Assembly (NCBI RefSeq): GCF_000246855.1
Contig: NC_016609.1
Location: 930,001 to 994,000, forward strand
Reading direction: 5' to 3'
DNA: 64,000 bases
Source: Niastella koreensis GR20-10
GTDB taxonomy: Bacteria > Bacteroidota > Bacteroidia > Chitinophagales > Chitinophagaceae
Shown: one piece after another, positions 52,502 through 59,406 of the stretch
How the letters are laid out: each line of letters opens with the position of its first letter
Numbering within the stretch: position 1 is the first letter of the stretch
Position numbers and translations under genes: made by a program
Notes under the pieces: generated by a model
Database searches by the model: none
What the model was told of the DNA's origin: nothing
What the model saw: only the letters and a program-made list of their open reading frames with translations

Positions 52502-52951
52502 CTATGCAGGTGTGTGGTCGATCTCTTTTTCGAGGTTTGAAAAAAATTGTTTGGTGAGCGTGTTCGAAACCCCACCCATAACCCGTTGCCCCAGGGTTGC
52601 CAGCATGCCGCTTAGTTTTACATCTCCATCAAATGCGATCTCGGTATCACCTGTACCCACTGCGGCCAGGTTGATCCTGATAGCGGCATTGGCATTGCCT
52701 ATTTTACTGTTTTGTTGTGCTTTAAGGGTAAATGCATTGGGTTCCTGCAAATCGTCGAGATGCAGGTTGCCAGTGAAGGAGCCGCTAACGGGCCCCAGCT
52801 TTATATCCAGAATTGATTTATAAGAATGATCGCCGGTTTGTTCAAGGCGGGAAATACCGGGCACTACCCGGGCAAGGGTATCTTTGTTCATCAGGGTCGC
52901 CCAAACAATGGGTGGCGCTGCATGCAATACATATTTCCCCGCTAATTGCAT
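52502..52951 (-). CDS. coxG: CoxG-like SRPBCC protein
   Basis: A 149-residue protein with the START/SRPBCC helix-grip fold of CoxG: MQLAGKYVLHAAPPIVWATLMNKDTLARVVPGISRLEQTGDHSYKSILDIKLGPVSGSFTG. The later strand DTEIAFDGDVKLSGMLATLGQRVM and the C-terminal helix NTLTKQFFSNLEKEI are also family-like. CoxG proteins are needed for, or membrane-anchor, the CO-dehydrogenase-like enzyme; this one lacks the longer membrane tail of some relatives. It opens the coxG-S-L-M-D-E run. Confidence 0.88.
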   Translation of the reverse strand: MQLAGKYVLHAAPPIVWATLMNKDTLARVVPGISRLEQTGDHSYKSILDIKLGPVSGSFTGNLHLDDLQEPNAFTLKAQQNSKIGNANAAIRINLAAVGTGDTEIAFDGDVKLSGMLATLGQRVMGGVSNTLTKQFFSNLEKEIDHTPA

Positions 52952-53066
52952 ATGGCAAAGTGTTTAAGTGCGCAGGGAACGGAATAAAGAGCGTGATGGC
53001 AATCGTTACTTTTCTTCCTTTAAGTTAAGGAAAATAATGGAGGAGAGAAAAAATAAGAAGGAGGAC

Positions 53067-53158
53067 ATTTGGGGATTTCGGGATTTAGAGATTTTGAGAT
53101 TTGTTGGAGCGTTAAATTCCGACAAATCTCAAAATCCCGCAATCTCAAAATCAGAAAT
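53067..53158. repeat. GGGATTT/AAATCTC word palindrome upstream of coxG
   Basis: Left half ATTTGGGGATTTCGGGATTT, then AGAGATTTTGAGATTTGT. Right half 53123-53158, inverse: ACAAATCTCAAAATCCCGC then AATCTCAAAATCAGAAAT. It folds into a stem of about 35 bp with a loop of 18 and starts 12 bp from the NamZ stop. Confidence 0.65.
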
Positions 53159-53170
53159 TACTGCATATTG

Positions 53171-54436
53171 TTATGGGTATAATAAATACTTTTTCCGCAT
53201 CTGTTTATATTGGGACAAACCCGGCTCCCAGGAGTCCTGGATCTGTTGAACGGTCTTGCCTTCCATGATCTGTTTTTTGAATTCAGACACGCCGGCCAGG
53301 TAATCGATATTCCCGATCTGTTTGCTGATGGAGCGGTCGAAGAATTTGCTTTTATCGGGGAATGCATTGTACAATTCGATCATCCAGTCTATATTGATCC
53401 TTTTGCTTTTGCGGAGTTTAGATACATCATATTTACGCAGGTCGATCCCGTAACAAACTTCATTCATATATAACGGGGTTTCGGCCATGCCCGGAATACT
53501 CACCGGTGTAAATGAAAAGGAGTATTTGTCTTTTAATACCGGTGCCCCCAAAACGGTAAACGGAAACCGGGTGCCGCGGCCCAGGTTAACGGCAACGCCT
53601 TCAAACAAACAGGTTGAAGGGTATAATAAAATGCTTTGCTGGGTATTTAAATTGGGCGATGGTTTTACCGGCAACACATAGTCCATATCGTGCCGGTAAT
53701 TTTTTACCGGAATGATGGTAAGCTTACAGGTTTTTTTATTCGGTAACCAGCCCTCGCCGTTGATCATTTTGGCAAATTCGCCGATGGTCATGCCATGAGC
53801 GATGGGAATGGGAAACTGCCCGATACCCGATTTGTTTTTCATATCCAGGATGGGGCCGTCCACCAGGTAACCATTGGGATTGGGCCGGTCGAGGATCAGC
53901 AGTTCTTTATTGTTATCTGCACAGGCTTCCATAACATCGCGCAGTACGTTGATGTACGTATAAAAACGGCAACCCACATCCTGCACATCATAGATCATAA
54001 TGTCAACATCGGCGAGATCGGCTTCAGTTGGTTTTCTTTTAGGACCGTATAAAGAAATGATAGGAATGCCGGTAGCCGAATCGGTTTCATCGGTTACATG
54101 CGCGCCGGCACTGGCCTTACCCCTGAAACCATGTTCAGGACCAAAAGCTTTTACGAATTTGATACCGCGGTTGATGAGGCTGTCAACGAGGTGTTTTTTG
54201 CCGATGACAGTAGTAGGGTTGGCCAGGATAGCTACCCGTTTGTTTTTGAGCAGCGGAAGGTATTTCTCCGTTTGATCGGCGCCGGTTATTATCGGGTTTC
54301 CGGTTTCCGGTTGCCGGTCGCCGGTTCCAGGTTTCAGGTTCCAGGTTTCAGGTTTCACGTTTGCCGTTTCACGTTTCACGACTAAAGGATTCATCACTAC
54401 TGCCAAAAGCAAAACAAGTAAGCTATATATCTTCAT
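53171..54436 (-). CDS. namZ: exo-beta-N-acetylmuramidase NamZ (DUF1343, GH171) with repeat-derived insert
   Basis: A 421-residue exported enzyme that removes N-acetylmuramic acid from peptidoglycan fragments. Signal MKIYSLLVLLLAVVMNPLVV. The catalytic domain begins at about residue 53 (ADQTEKYLPLLKNKRVAILA) with family motifs NPTTVIGKKHLVDSL, FGPEHGFRG, IYDVQDVGCRFYTYI, LILDRPNPNGYLVDGPIL and PVKPSPNLNTQQSILLYPSTCLFEGVAVNLGRGT. Between signal and domain, residues 20-47 consist of four 7-residue repeats (VKRETAN, VKPETWN and two drifted copies) encoded by twelve in-phase heptads, so a repeat array has been built into the gene. Homologues should lack this stretch. Confidence 0.9.
   Translation of the reverse strand: MKIYSLLVLLLAVVMNPLVVKRETANVKPETWNLKPGTGDRQPETGNPIITGADQTEKYLPLLKNKRVAILANPTTVIGKKHLVDSLINRGIKFVKAFGPEHGFRGKASAGAHVTDETDSATGIPIISLYGPKRKPTEADLADVDIMIYDVQDVGCRFYTYINVLRDVMEACADNNKELLILDRPNPNGYLVDGPILDMKNKSGIGQFPIPIAHGMTIGEFAKMINGEGWLPNKKTCKLTIIPVKNYRHDMDYVLPVKPSPNLNTQQSILLYPSTCLFEGVAVNLGRGTRFPFTVLGAPVLKDKYSFSFTPVSIPGMAETPLYMNEVCYGIDLRKYDVSKLRKSKRINIDWMIELYNAFPDKSKFFDRSISKQIGNIDYLAGVSEFKKQIMEGKTVQQIQDSWEPGLSQYKQMRKKYLLYP
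54296..54379 (-). repeat. twelve GTTTCAC-type heptads inside the namZ coding sequence
   Basis: On the plus strand the units from the right are GTTTCAC, GTTTCAC, GTTTGCC, GTTTCAC, GTTTCAG, GTTCCAG, GTTTCAG, GTTCCAG and then four GC-richer copies of GTNNCCG type. There are exactly 84 bp, a multiple of three and of seven, so the reading frame is kept. Confidence 0.8.
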
Positions 54437-54446
54437 AAGTAAAAAA

Positions 54447-55241
54447 TTAATTTCCGTCCTTCTTCAACGTCGAAGGCGAATGCCCGAACAGCTTTTTAAA
54501 GGCAAACGAAAAATGCGATAGGTCTTCAAAGCCCAGATCGAGATAAATATCTGAAGGTTTCTTTCCCTTTTTGGTTATTTGAAAATGGGCTTCGCGTAAT
54601 CGTTTTTCCATAAGCCAGCTGCCAGGTGTATCGTTGAACGTTTGTTGAAACTCTCTTTTGAAAGCCGACAGGCTGCGACCCGTTAAAAAGGCAAACCGTT
54701 CCAGTGTTACATTGAACTTGTAGTTACGGTTCATAAAAGCCTGCAGGTCTATTTTCTCCGGTTTGCCAAAATCGAACAGGATGTTTTTTAAGTCGGGTTG
54801 TTCCTTGAGTAAGATCAACAGCAATTCCTTGCGTTTGATATTATAAAAATCCGCTTCTATTTTACCCTGATCGTTGAAGTAAGGCGTTAGCGATTGAATA
54901 AAATTCAATACCAGCGGGTTCTTACCCATTGTAATAATGGCATCGGTTGGCTTTTCCTTATCAATATAAAACTGGTATTCATCGTTGAATGCCTGTAAAA
55001 AAGGCTGGTCAAGAAAGATGACGATTTTTTCAAACCGGCCGTTGTCAGGGTTCTTGTTATATTTTGTCAGGTGATTGCGGCGGGCAATGCCATAATCACC
55101 TGGTTGTATTTTATATTCTCTGTTGCCATCGTAAACTAACATGGATCCTGTTATCAGGTACAGAAAGAAATGCTCAGGAATGAATTGTTCATCAGAGATC
55201 GTTGGCCCAACGGTGCAGGATTTAATGATGGAATATTTCAT
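54447..55241 (-). CDS. AraC-family transcriptional regulator
   Basis: A 264-residue regulator from ATG 55241 (MKYSIIKSCTVGP); an ATG at 55265 would lie within the neighbouring gene remnant. The N-terminal part has the cupin-like LYLITGSMLVYDGNREYKIQPGDYGIARRNHLTKYNK. The C-terminal part has VTLERFAFLTGRSLSAFKREFQQTFNDTPGSWLM and PSDIYLDLGFEDLSHFSFAFKKLFGHSPSTLKK, both helix-turn-helix motifs. It starts 4 bp after the end of a decayed SDR gene on the same strand, so it was probably co-transcribed with that oxidoreductase. Confidence 0.87.
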   Translation of the reverse strand: MKYSIIKSCTVGPTISDEQFIPEHFFLYLITGSMLVYDGNREYKIQPGDYGIARRNHLTKYNKNPDNGRFEKIVIFLDQPFLQAFNDEYQFYIDKEKPTDAIITMGKNPLVLNFIQSLTPYFNDQGKIEADFYNIKRKELLLILLKEQPDLKNILFDFGKPEKIDLQAFMNRNYKFNVTLERFAFLTGRSLSAFKREFQQTFNDTPGSWLMEKRLREAHFQITKKGKKPSDIYLDLGFEDLSHFSFAFKKLFGHSPSTLKKDGN

Positions 55242-55245
55242 GGTG

Positions 55246-55515
55246 CTATTTTTTGATAAGCCCAAATCTGAACAAACTTTCTGCGGACGCTAAGATAGCT
55301 TCTTCATGGCTTCGGGGCGCCCAGCCAGGTAATTTTTTTGCTTTTTCATTGCTGGCATTCTTGTTTCTGCCCTACCGGGCTACAATATCTTTGAAAGATG
55401 GTTTAAACAGTGCAAAAACACGCATGGGCCAATGGGGCATTGCTTTGGTAGTGACGTTTTTTGTGCGATCGCCCGGTTTATTACGTAACAGTAGGGCTAT
55501 GTCGTGATCATGATG
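55246..55515 (-). pseudogene. C-terminal remnant of an NAD-dependent epimerase/dehydratase (SDR)
   Basis: In one minus-strand frame the stretch reads IALLLRNKPGDRTKNV, MRVFALFKPSFKDIVAR, a TAG stop, GRNKNASNEKAKK, and LPGWAPRSHEEAILASAESL ending FRFGLIKK and a stop at 55246. The GWxPRSxEEAIxxxAESL end is typical of extended short-chain dehydrogenases. The TAG replaces a residue of the family (usually Leu), and an earlier TAA precedes the fragment, with no N-terminal Rossmann part present. It lies 4 bp from the AraC gene start, so the loss is of a regulator's partner gene. Confidence 0.7.
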
Positions 55516-55710
55516 TTACCATTTTTACTGCAAATCTCCGTTTAAATAGCCCCGGGGTACTTTGTTAAAACGTCTAATTTTATTTTGTTGAGAAGTCCGG
55601 GAATTGTTCGGGGGGATGGGGGATTGGTTGGAAATGTCAGGGTGTATCAGGTACTCAATTTGTGCGAGCCAGCCAGACATTTGATGCAACCCGCTTATAT
55701 GCCGGAGAAT

Positions 55711-55836
55711 CAAATCATTTCTTGTAAAAGCAAGCTGTTTTGAATTAAATGATATGTCCGGAGCGTTTAACGCAAACAGCTTTTGATTTAACCGGAAGGC
55801 CGTTCTATTAAACGCAAACGGCTTCCGATTAAACGA
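55711..55836. repeat. six 21-bp degenerate repeats (three heptads each)
   Basis: On the minus strand units such as TCGTTTAATCGGAAGCCG+TTT, GCGTTTAATAGAACGGCC+TTC and four further copies recur every 21 bp. They fill part of a 409-bp spacer. A minus-strand frame from TTG 55875 reads through them as FNRKPF, FNRTAF, LNQKLF and so on. I consider the frame incidental because the repeat is of the same 7-nt family and no start or signal supports it. Confidence 0.6.
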
Positions 55837-55924
55837 AACGGTCATCGCGTTTAATGCTCCGGTAAAGGTATTCAATGCCTGTAGCTGACGTTTTTTTATA
55901 GCTGCTGTGTCGTAAATTTGGAGG

Positions 55925-56443
55925 GTGGAAAAGAAACCGATCTATACCATTGGGCATAGCAGCCGGAGTGCGGATGATTTTCTTGCCCTGTTAAAAGAAT
56001 ACGGCATCGAATACCTCGTCGATGCCCGCACAATACCATATTCCAGATTTCATCCCCAATTCAGCAAGGATGCATTAAAATTGTTCCTGGAGCAAAACGG
56101 GATTCGGTATGTGTTTATGGGTGATGAAATAGGCGGGCGGCCAATCGATGCCTCCTGTTACCGACAGGGAAAAGTGGACTATGAGATCTTAAAAACAAAG
56201 GACTTCTTTAAAAAGGGGATTGAACGGTTGAAGACGGCTTACAATAAAGATGTAAACGTGGCCATCATGTGCAGTGAACGAAAACCTGCAGAATGCCATA
56301 GAAGCAGGTTGATTGGCAAGGTTCTGGACGCCGAAGGAATAATGGTACAGCATATTGATGAAACAGGGAAATTAAAAGACCAGAAAGCGGTGGCTAGGGA
56401 ATTTAATAAAGGGTACCAGTCGGGGGATTTGTTTGGGAATTAG
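55925..56443 (+). CDS. DUF488 domain protein, GTG start
   Basis: A 172-residue cytosolic protein of unknown function. It begins KPIYTIGHSSRSADDFLALLKEYGIEYLVDART, with PYSRFHPQFSKDALKLFLEQNGIRYVFMGDEIGGRP and NVAIMCSERKPAECHRSRLIGKVL, the DUF488 signature with its conserved Cys and His. The start is GTG at 55925: an in-frame TAA lies 12 bp upstream, and the family starts right before IYTIGHS. A methyltransferase gene follows 14 bp downstream, so they are an operon. DUF488 proteins are often near nucleic-acid or repair genes, but I cannot assign a reaction. Confidence 0.85.
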   Translation: MEKKPIYTIGHSSRSADDFLALLKEYGIEYLVDARTIPYSRFHPQFSKDALKLFLEQNGIRYVFMGDEIGGRPIDASCYRQGKVDYEILKTKDFFKKGIERLKTAYNKDVNVAIMCSERKPAECHRSRLIGKVLDAEGIMVQHIDETGKLKDQKAVAREFNKGYQSGDLFGN

Positions 56444-56457
56444 AATCTATTTTAATC

Positions 56458-57156
56458 ATGAAACTACTTGCAGAAAACGAATTGATCTGGTCATGGGTGG
56501 TAGCCAATTCAAAAATGAACCGTGAGCGTAATGCCAGTGGAGTGAATAGCTATGAACAGGAGTTGAAGTTTAAACCAGAAGAATTTCTTGAAAATCATCT
56601 TCATCAAACCGGCCAGGTAAAATGGTTGGACCTTTGTTGTGGCCAGGGGAAGGCACTTATTCAAACCGGTGAATGGCTTTTAAATAAAGGGTTGCAGGAT
56701 AAAGCGGTATTACGGGGCATTGACCTGGTAGATGCTTTTCAACCAATACCACCCCATATAACCTGCCTTGATTTTGAAGTGAGGTCATTGGTCGACTGGA
56801 AATCAACCGTGCAATTTGACCTGATTACCTGTATACATGGCCTGCATTATATTGGCGACAAACTTAAAGTGCTTGTATCGGTTTTTGAATGCTTAACATC
56901 GCAGGGACTATTCATTGCCAATCTTGACCTGCGTAATATTCTTATTGAAAATAATGACACGGAAGATTATCTGTTGGATATTTTTGAAAAGCACGACGTT
57001 AAATATAACAGTCGCACAAGGATACTGGCGTGTAAAGGCCCTCGCCAGATTGATTTTGCTCTTACCTACAAAGGCGCCAATGATGAAGCAGGGCCTAATT
57101 ATACCGGGCAGGATGCGGTATGTTCGGTGTATGAGGTGCGGGAACCCTGTGTGTGA
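56458..57156 (+). CDS. class I SAM-dependent methyltransferase
   Basis: A 232-residue protein. The SAM-binding loop is WLDLCCGQGKALIQTGEWL (about 59-77), followed by the acidic strand end AVLRGIDLVDAFQ and the motif QFDLITCIHGLHYIGDKL, giving a standard Rossmann methyltransferase. The N-terminal NELIWSWVVANSKMNRERNASGVNSYEQEL recalls small-molecule methyltransferases. The methyl acceptor is unknown. It is the second gene of a pair with DUF488 (14 bp gap). Confidence 0.82.
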   Translation: MKLLAENELIWSWVVANSKMNRERNASGVNSYEQELKFKPEEFLENHLHQTGQVKWLDLCCGQGKALIQTGEWLLNKGLQDKAVLRGIDLVDAFQPIPPHITCLDFEVRSLVDWKSTVQFDLITCIHGLHYIGDKLKVLVSVFECLTSQGLFIANLDLRNILIENNDTEDYLLDIFEKHDVKYNSRTRILACKGPRQIDFALTYKGANDEAGPNYTGQDAVCSVYEVREPCV

Positions 57157-57499
57157 TGTTCTAAAGTACAAATCAGCCCTGTTACTAACCGTTTACTGTC
57201 GGCTATCTCCGAGAACATGATCAAAATCAAAAACTTTCGCCTTTGAACTTCTTCCATTAAAATCCCGTAGTATTACGTTTTCTTTTCAGGTGTATGTACG
57301 GGTGCTGGTTCCATTTAAATCATGCACCTTCGTCCTAACCACGTAAGTAATCCCTCCTGAGGTTAATGGCAATTTAAGTAGCGTATCTCCCTGTTTCCCC
57401 GGGGATACCCAACCACACTACATACTGTAACAGTTGCATGATGGGCTACCAATCATGTTTTGTAACCATTGTCAATAACCAACTTAAATCTCACTTTTT
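57157..57499. other. 343-bp spacer without a visible gene
   Basis: AT-rich start, then moderately GC-rich sequence containing short dyads (for example CCTCCTGAGG near 57350) but no ORF with family features, no word array and no clear terminator. It should contain the promoter of the 507-residue gene. Confidence 0.4.
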
Positions 57500-59023
57500 A
57501 TGCTTACTGAAGAGAGTATCTCCCTGCCGCCCATTTTTACTGCAGCTACTGCATTGTTTAGTAAGTGGACTGAAACGCCCATCGAACCCACCACTTCCAT
57601 TATGGACAGCGCCTGGAATGATGCGGGTGAATTTCAATTTCCCAAAGGCTGGGTGTATGCCAAAAACGACGCTAAGTTCCTGTACATGGTCCTGGATGTA
57701 GTGGACGATACCGGAAATGATTTTGGCACCAATGATTATTACTGGCTCAGTTTTGATGTGGATGAGAATAAGGGTATCTCTGCCAACAAAGATGTGAACT
57801 ATGGTTTGTTTCCCGGCTTCCCAAATAAAATGGGTATTCAAAAATACCTGGGACCCGGTACCTGGACGGGCATTTCTGAACCTCCGGAATCAAAGAGCCG
57901 GGTTGAATTTGGTCCTTCACCCAAATCATCAACGCCACACCGCATCTGGAAATTCAAGATCTCATTACCAGAGATCAATGCCAGCCTGTTCTCGCTGCTG
58001 GGATTGCCCTTTACCTATTTTGGTTTCCGGGTTAGTTCTACCAATCCTGCATTTACCGGGGATTATCCCGTCAACTTCTTCCAGAATTTCTCCAATCTCA
58101 CGAAGTTGTACTTCGCCCGCAAACCAGCGCCCAATCAGGCATTGCTGGGAGCTATTATCGGCACCGTTGGACTTATCCCAACATCAGCCTCGGTGTTGAA
58201 TGCGGCAACAGGACGTGCTACTACCACCGCCGGTTATTTTGTGGAGGCGCATAATGCCGCTTTTGGCGGGGTGCTGAACTTTATTGCCAACCGCGTAAAT
58301 GTTACTGCGTTAATTGGCATCGGCGCCAATAAATATCGCATTCTGCATGCGGTGCCTGGCAGTGCTACCTTCCTGCCATTGGTGTCTGCGTGGAGCAATT
58401 ACCGTTGGACGGGCGCCAACTATGTACCGGAATCTTTTTCAGCCGATGTAAATAAACAATATACGCTGGTAAATCCGGCTGCAGAATACTCCATAGACGA
58501 CCTGCTGATCCAATTCTCCACTTATGGTATGGATAGCGGGCTGCATAAATTCAAGGTGGAGTTCTTTAAAGCCGATGGTGTTACCCCGGTTGCTTCCGCA
58601 GCGCAGGTGCTCACCTTGTTCGTCGATAATAATGTGCCCAATGTGAATATCAACAGTATAAAACATGGCGCTACCGAAGTAACAGCATGCGCTATTGAGA
58701 ATATAGGGCCCGGTGCTGATGGCCTTACCTTTAATGTTACAGCCAACGATCCGGAAGGCAACCTGCTTTCCTGGAGCTTTAGTGCAACCTATGGTGAGAA
58801 TCAGTCGGTGGCTATATTCAGCCAGCAGTACGATACTGCCGTTCCGCCAGGAACCAACTGGGCCGGAGTATTGAACTTTGCCGTGCCAACCACGCCTGCC
58901 AACTGGCGGCCACCCGTTCAGTGTGCATACAGCTTTATGGTGCAGGCCTATGCCCGCACTACCAATGGCTATGGCTATATTGGCTATACCAACTATCATC
59001 GCAATTTGACCTTATTGGTATAA
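57500..59023 (+). CDS. unknown 507-residue protein with a CBM9/DOMON-like front part
   Basis: It starts MLTEESISLPPIFTAATALF; an in-frame stop lies 15 bp upstream, so no signal peptide can be added. Residues of about 35-200 look like a beta-sandwich of the CBM9/DOMON kind: TTSIMDSAWNDAGEF, GWVYAKNDAKFLYMVLDVVDD, YYWLSFDVDENKG and HRIWKFKISLPEIN. About 215-330 and 335-500 look like further all-beta, Ig-like domains (SIDDLLIQFSTYGMDSGLHKFKVEFF). No catalytic motif is seen. Such domains usually occur in exported proteins, so the missing signal is odd. It could be a surface or sheath protein exported another way. Confidence 0.6.
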   Translation: MLTEESISLPPIFTAATALFSKWTETPIEPTTSIMDSAWNDAGEFQFPKGWVYAKNDAKFLYMVLDVVDDTGNDFGTNDYYWLSFDVDENKGISANKDVNYGLFPGFPNKMGIQKYLGPGTWTGISEPPESKSRVEFGPSPKSSTPHRIWKFKISLPEINASLFSLLGLPFTYFGFRVSSTNPAFTGDYPVNFFQNFSNLTKLYFARKPAPNQALLGAIIGTVGLIPTSASVLNAATGRATTTAGYFVEAHNAAFGGVLNFIANRVNVTALIGIGANKYRILHAVPGSATFLPLVSAWSNYRWTGANYVPESFSADVNKQYTLVNPAAEYSIDDLLIQFSTYGMDSGLHKFKVEFFKADGVTPVASAAQVLTLFVDNNVPNVNINSIKHGATEVTACAIENIGPGADGLTFNVTANDPEGNLLSWSFSATYGENQSVAIFSQQYDTAVPPGTNWAGVLNFAVPTTPANWRPPVQCAYSFMVQAYARTTNGYGYIGYTNYHRNLTLLV

Positions 59024-59030
59024 ATGATAA

Positions 59031-59085
59031 GTTGACAGGTTAACACGTTGACAGAGTTGAAACGTTGATAGAGTTGAAAGGTTAA
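59031..59085. repeat. GTTGACAG/GTTAACAC array after the 507-residue gene
   Basis: GTTGACAG, GTTAACAC, GTTGACAG, then GTTGAAAC, GTTGATAG, GTTGAAAG with single-base slips. It is followed by a terminator hairpin that also follows the next gene's array. Confidence 0.65.
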
Positions 59086-59093
59086 TTAAAAGG

Positions 59094-59143
59094 ACCTGGT
59101 AGATTGAAGTTGCTTTCGTGACTTCAGTTGCCAGGTTTTTTTT
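59094..59143 (+). terminator. intrinsic terminator, copy 1 of a duplicated array-terminator unit
   Basis: ACCTGG (59094-59099) pairs with CCAGGT (59131-59136), and TTGAAGT with ACTTCA inside, with GCTTTCGTG at the loop, followed by a run of eight T. The same hairpin in nearly the same sequence occurs at 62448-62497. Confidence 0.8.
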
Positions 59144-59178
59144 ATTTGCCTCGCCTGCCAGAGCTTAGTGTAGGCTGG

Positions 59179-59217
59179 CCGCGAAGAGGTTGTTTGCCTT
59201 TTGCCGTTTCGCTAACC
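59179..59217. repeat. short TGCCTTT words beside a joint-like motif
   Basis: CCGCGAAGAGGTTGTT, resembling the reverse of the joint at other array edges, is followed by TGCCTTTTGCCGTTTCGCT. The remaining spacer to 59406 is AT-rich and shows no gene. Confidence 0.45.
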
Positions 59218-59406
59218 GTTCGTCTGTGAAATAGACCAGTTATACAGAATTATGAAAAAAGTAGCTGTTTTGAAGGGCACTTTGCAGGCTTAGCTGCGTT
59301 TTACAGACAGCCTAATAATTTTTGTTCAACCGCTGGCATTGGAGGCATGCTCCTGACTACATGATAAGTCTCCATTTCAGCAAAAAAATGATGTAAACCA
59401 CGTATT

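Noticed and set aside
55253-55507. Plus-strand 84-residue frame
   Set aside because: It is antisense to the SDR remnant, whose motifs (GWAPRS, EEAIL, AESL) are clear.
55525-55875. Minus-strand 116-residue frame with heptad-like protein repeats (FNRKPF, FNRTAF, LNQKLF)
   Set aside because: It begins with TTG, has no signal or family features and exists because the underlying 21-bp DNA repeat is a multiple of three. Treated as repeat DNA.
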